A stretch of 64,000 bases of DNA from Agathobaculum butyriciproducens (GTDB taxonomy: Bacteria > Bacillota > Clostridia > Oscillospirales > Butyricicoccaceae), in contig QEKJ01000014.1 of NCBI GenBank assembly GCA_003096535.1, forward strand, positions 1-64,000, written 5' to 3'. Position numbers and translations under genes: made by a program. How positions within the stretch are numbered: the first letter of the stretch is position 1; each line of letters opens with the position of its first letter. The notes beneath the pieces were generated by a model. The model saw only the letters and a list, made by a program, of their open reading frames with translations, did not search any database and had not been told where the DNA came from. Below, piece after piece: positions 62,921 through 64,000 of this stretch.

Positions 62921-64000
62921 ATGAAAAGAAGATTGTTATCGGCTTTTCTCGCTGTGATGATGGTGCTGACCATGGCGCCGGTGGCATTTGCGGCGGAAGA
63001 GGCAGGGAACGGTGATACATTGAAGAAACTGTTTACTGATGTAAAAGCCGGCGAGTCTGGCTCGGGCAATGTTACCGTTACGATTGATAAGGATTATAAT
63101 TTAACTGGCTACAACTGGACAGCACTCACAGTTGACGGTTATAATGGTGCGGGTATTGTTACTGTTGAGGGTAATAATCATACCATTACCGGACTGAATA
63201 CATCGCTGTTTGCAGGTGGTTTTGCTGGTACTTCGGGTATCGTAATCAAAGATTTAACTCTGGATAATGTTTCTATTGAGGATACTACTAATGAGCAGGG
63301 TATCGGTGCATTCATCAACAATGTTGATTCTATGCCGAAAATCGAACTGAATAACTGCCATCTGACCGACAGCACGATTACCAGTACTGGTGGTGCTCGT
63401 GTTGGTGGTCTGATTGGCTGGACTTCTGGCTATAATAAAAAAAATGATGGTCCGGTCGATACTTATATCACCGTTACAAATTGCTCGGTAGAAAATACTA
63501 ATATTACTGCAGAAGGTTCGGTTGGCGGTATTATTGGTCATGCTGGTGCAAATCCGGCAACCTTCCATACGTTTGAAAACAATACTATCACAAACTGCAC
63601 GCTGAATTCTACCGATAATGGCGATTGGCGCGTTGGTGTAGTTGTTGGTACAGCCAACGTAGGCGAAGTTGCTTTGAACAATACTACCGAAAGCGGTAAT
63701 ACAGTAACACAGACAGGCAAGACGGCTCCGGCGGGTCAGTCTAACCTGTATGGTCGCTTTGTTCCGGGTACCACTGGTAAGCTGGTTATTGACGGCACAG
63801 CTGTTTTTGATTCCAGCATTGTTGCAGTGGTCGATAATAAGGGTTATAAGACGCTGGCTGACGCTGTTGCAGCAGCACAGGGCGGCGCAACCGTTAAGCT
63901 GTTGAAAGACGTAACAGAAGATGTTGTTATTCCGGCTGACAAGACCATTACGCTCGACCTGAATGGCAAGAAGCTGACCAATATCCGTGACAATACCATC
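62921..64000 (+). CDS. Large secreted repeat protein, N-terminal part (runs off the window)
   Basis: 360 codons open to the last base. The signal peptide KRRLLSAFLAVMMVLTMAPVAFA ends at AFA-AEE. The mature part looks like a right-handed beta-helix with GLUG-like turns: VEGNNHTITGL, VGGLIGWTSGY, VGGIIGHAGAN and VGVVVGTANVG. From about residue 310 a second module begins (GYKTLADAVAAAQGGATVKLL, ITLDLNGKKLT), common in secreted Clostridia proteins. Probably a cell-surface or matrix adhesin; any C-terminal anchor is outside the window. GAGGAGG precedes the ATG. Confidence 0.85.
   Translation, partial: MKRRLLSAFLAVMMVLTMAPVAFAAEEAGNGDTLKKLFTDVKAGESGSGNVTVTIDKDYNLTGYNWTALTVDGYNGAGIVTVEGNNHTITGLNTSLFAGGFAGTSGIVIKDLTLDNVSIEDTTNEQGIGAFINNVDSMPKIELNNCHLTDSTITSTGGARVGGLIGWTSGYNKKNDGPVDTYITVTNCSVENTNITAEGSVGGIIGHAGANPATFHTFENNTITNCTLNSTDNGDWRVGVVVGTANVGEVALNNTTESGNTVTQTGKTAPAGQSNLYGRFVPGTTGKLVIDGTAVFDSSIVAVVDNKGYKTLADAVAAAQGGATVKLLKDVTEDVVIPADKTITLDLNGKKLTNIRDNTI

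Overview
The window reads as a chromosome segment of a low-abundance-AT, Gram-positive anaerobe of the class Clostridia, probably Oscillospirales near Butyricicoccus/Agathobaculum. This is inferred from gene content (YqhQ-PrmC, TepA, YolD, YedF, NCS2 and TraX families), strong AAGGAGG ribosome sites, TTGACA-TATAAT promoters, and a GC-rich genome with a few clearly AT-richer genes. The genus is a guess.

Layout. 0-11 kb: end of an rRNA operon (23S tail, 5S) followed by mostly rightward housekeeping genes: HAD phosphatase, ABC-F, YdcF, release factor 1, Sua5, dephospho-CoA kinase, M18 aminopeptidase, dihydroorotase and a tRNA-Asn/Trp/Thr trio. An AT-rich DUF4268 gene is wedged between sua5 and coaE. 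11-23 kb: EamA transporter, TepA-like protease, cyclophilin, a degenerate GDPD protein, a lipoprotein, a two-component system, YqhQ, Dus and PrmC. This stretch carries two families of long structured noncoding repeats, here called R1 and R2. An R2 copy lies between the response regulator and its kinase. 23-31 kb: an accessory, rearranged region. It holds an AT-rich peptidase E, a leftward macro-HTH / VWA / ADP-ribosylglycohydrolase operon with an RNA hairpin between its first two genes, IS-derived palindromes, a VWA gene and an ABC-ATPase gene both truncated at one junction, TraX, and a MoxR ATPase.

31-36 kb: TtcA-like protein, SDR, RNase R and N-carbamoylputrescine amidase, with a short MITE exactly at the RNase R stop codon. 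36.7-42.7 kb: a leftward divergent dlt-like operon: DltA-like adenylation enzyme, GNAT, carrier protein, MBOAT, and a DltD-like/NodB deacetylase fusion. It looks like a surface-polymer aminoacylation or acylation system with altered specificity. 42.7-45.4 kb: hydrolase, then a selenium-linked trio (cysteine desulfurase, DUF3343, YedF). 45.5-49.3 kb: Y-family polymerase and YolD-like protein, separated by a MITE and a GGDEF gene. 49.4-54.7 kb: CAT-like acetyltransferase, PPC protein, frameshifted FGGY kinase, YuiF-type transporter and RuvX. 54.8-57.3 kb: rpmG-secE-nusG-rplK-rplA, ending without rplJ/rplL. 57.3-64 kb: patatin, uracil permease, a divergent XRE regulator/membrane-protein pair around a perfect 13-bp-arm operator, a 2-hydroxyacid dehydrogenase, and the start of a large secreted beta-helix-like protein that runs off the end.

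The best candidates for undescribed biology are the divergent dlt-like operon, the macro-HTH/VWA/ARH operon with its terminator-like hairpin over a ribosome site, the R1 and R2 structured repeats, and the MITE family with 4-bp target duplications. All assignments come from reading the sequence; no database search was run.
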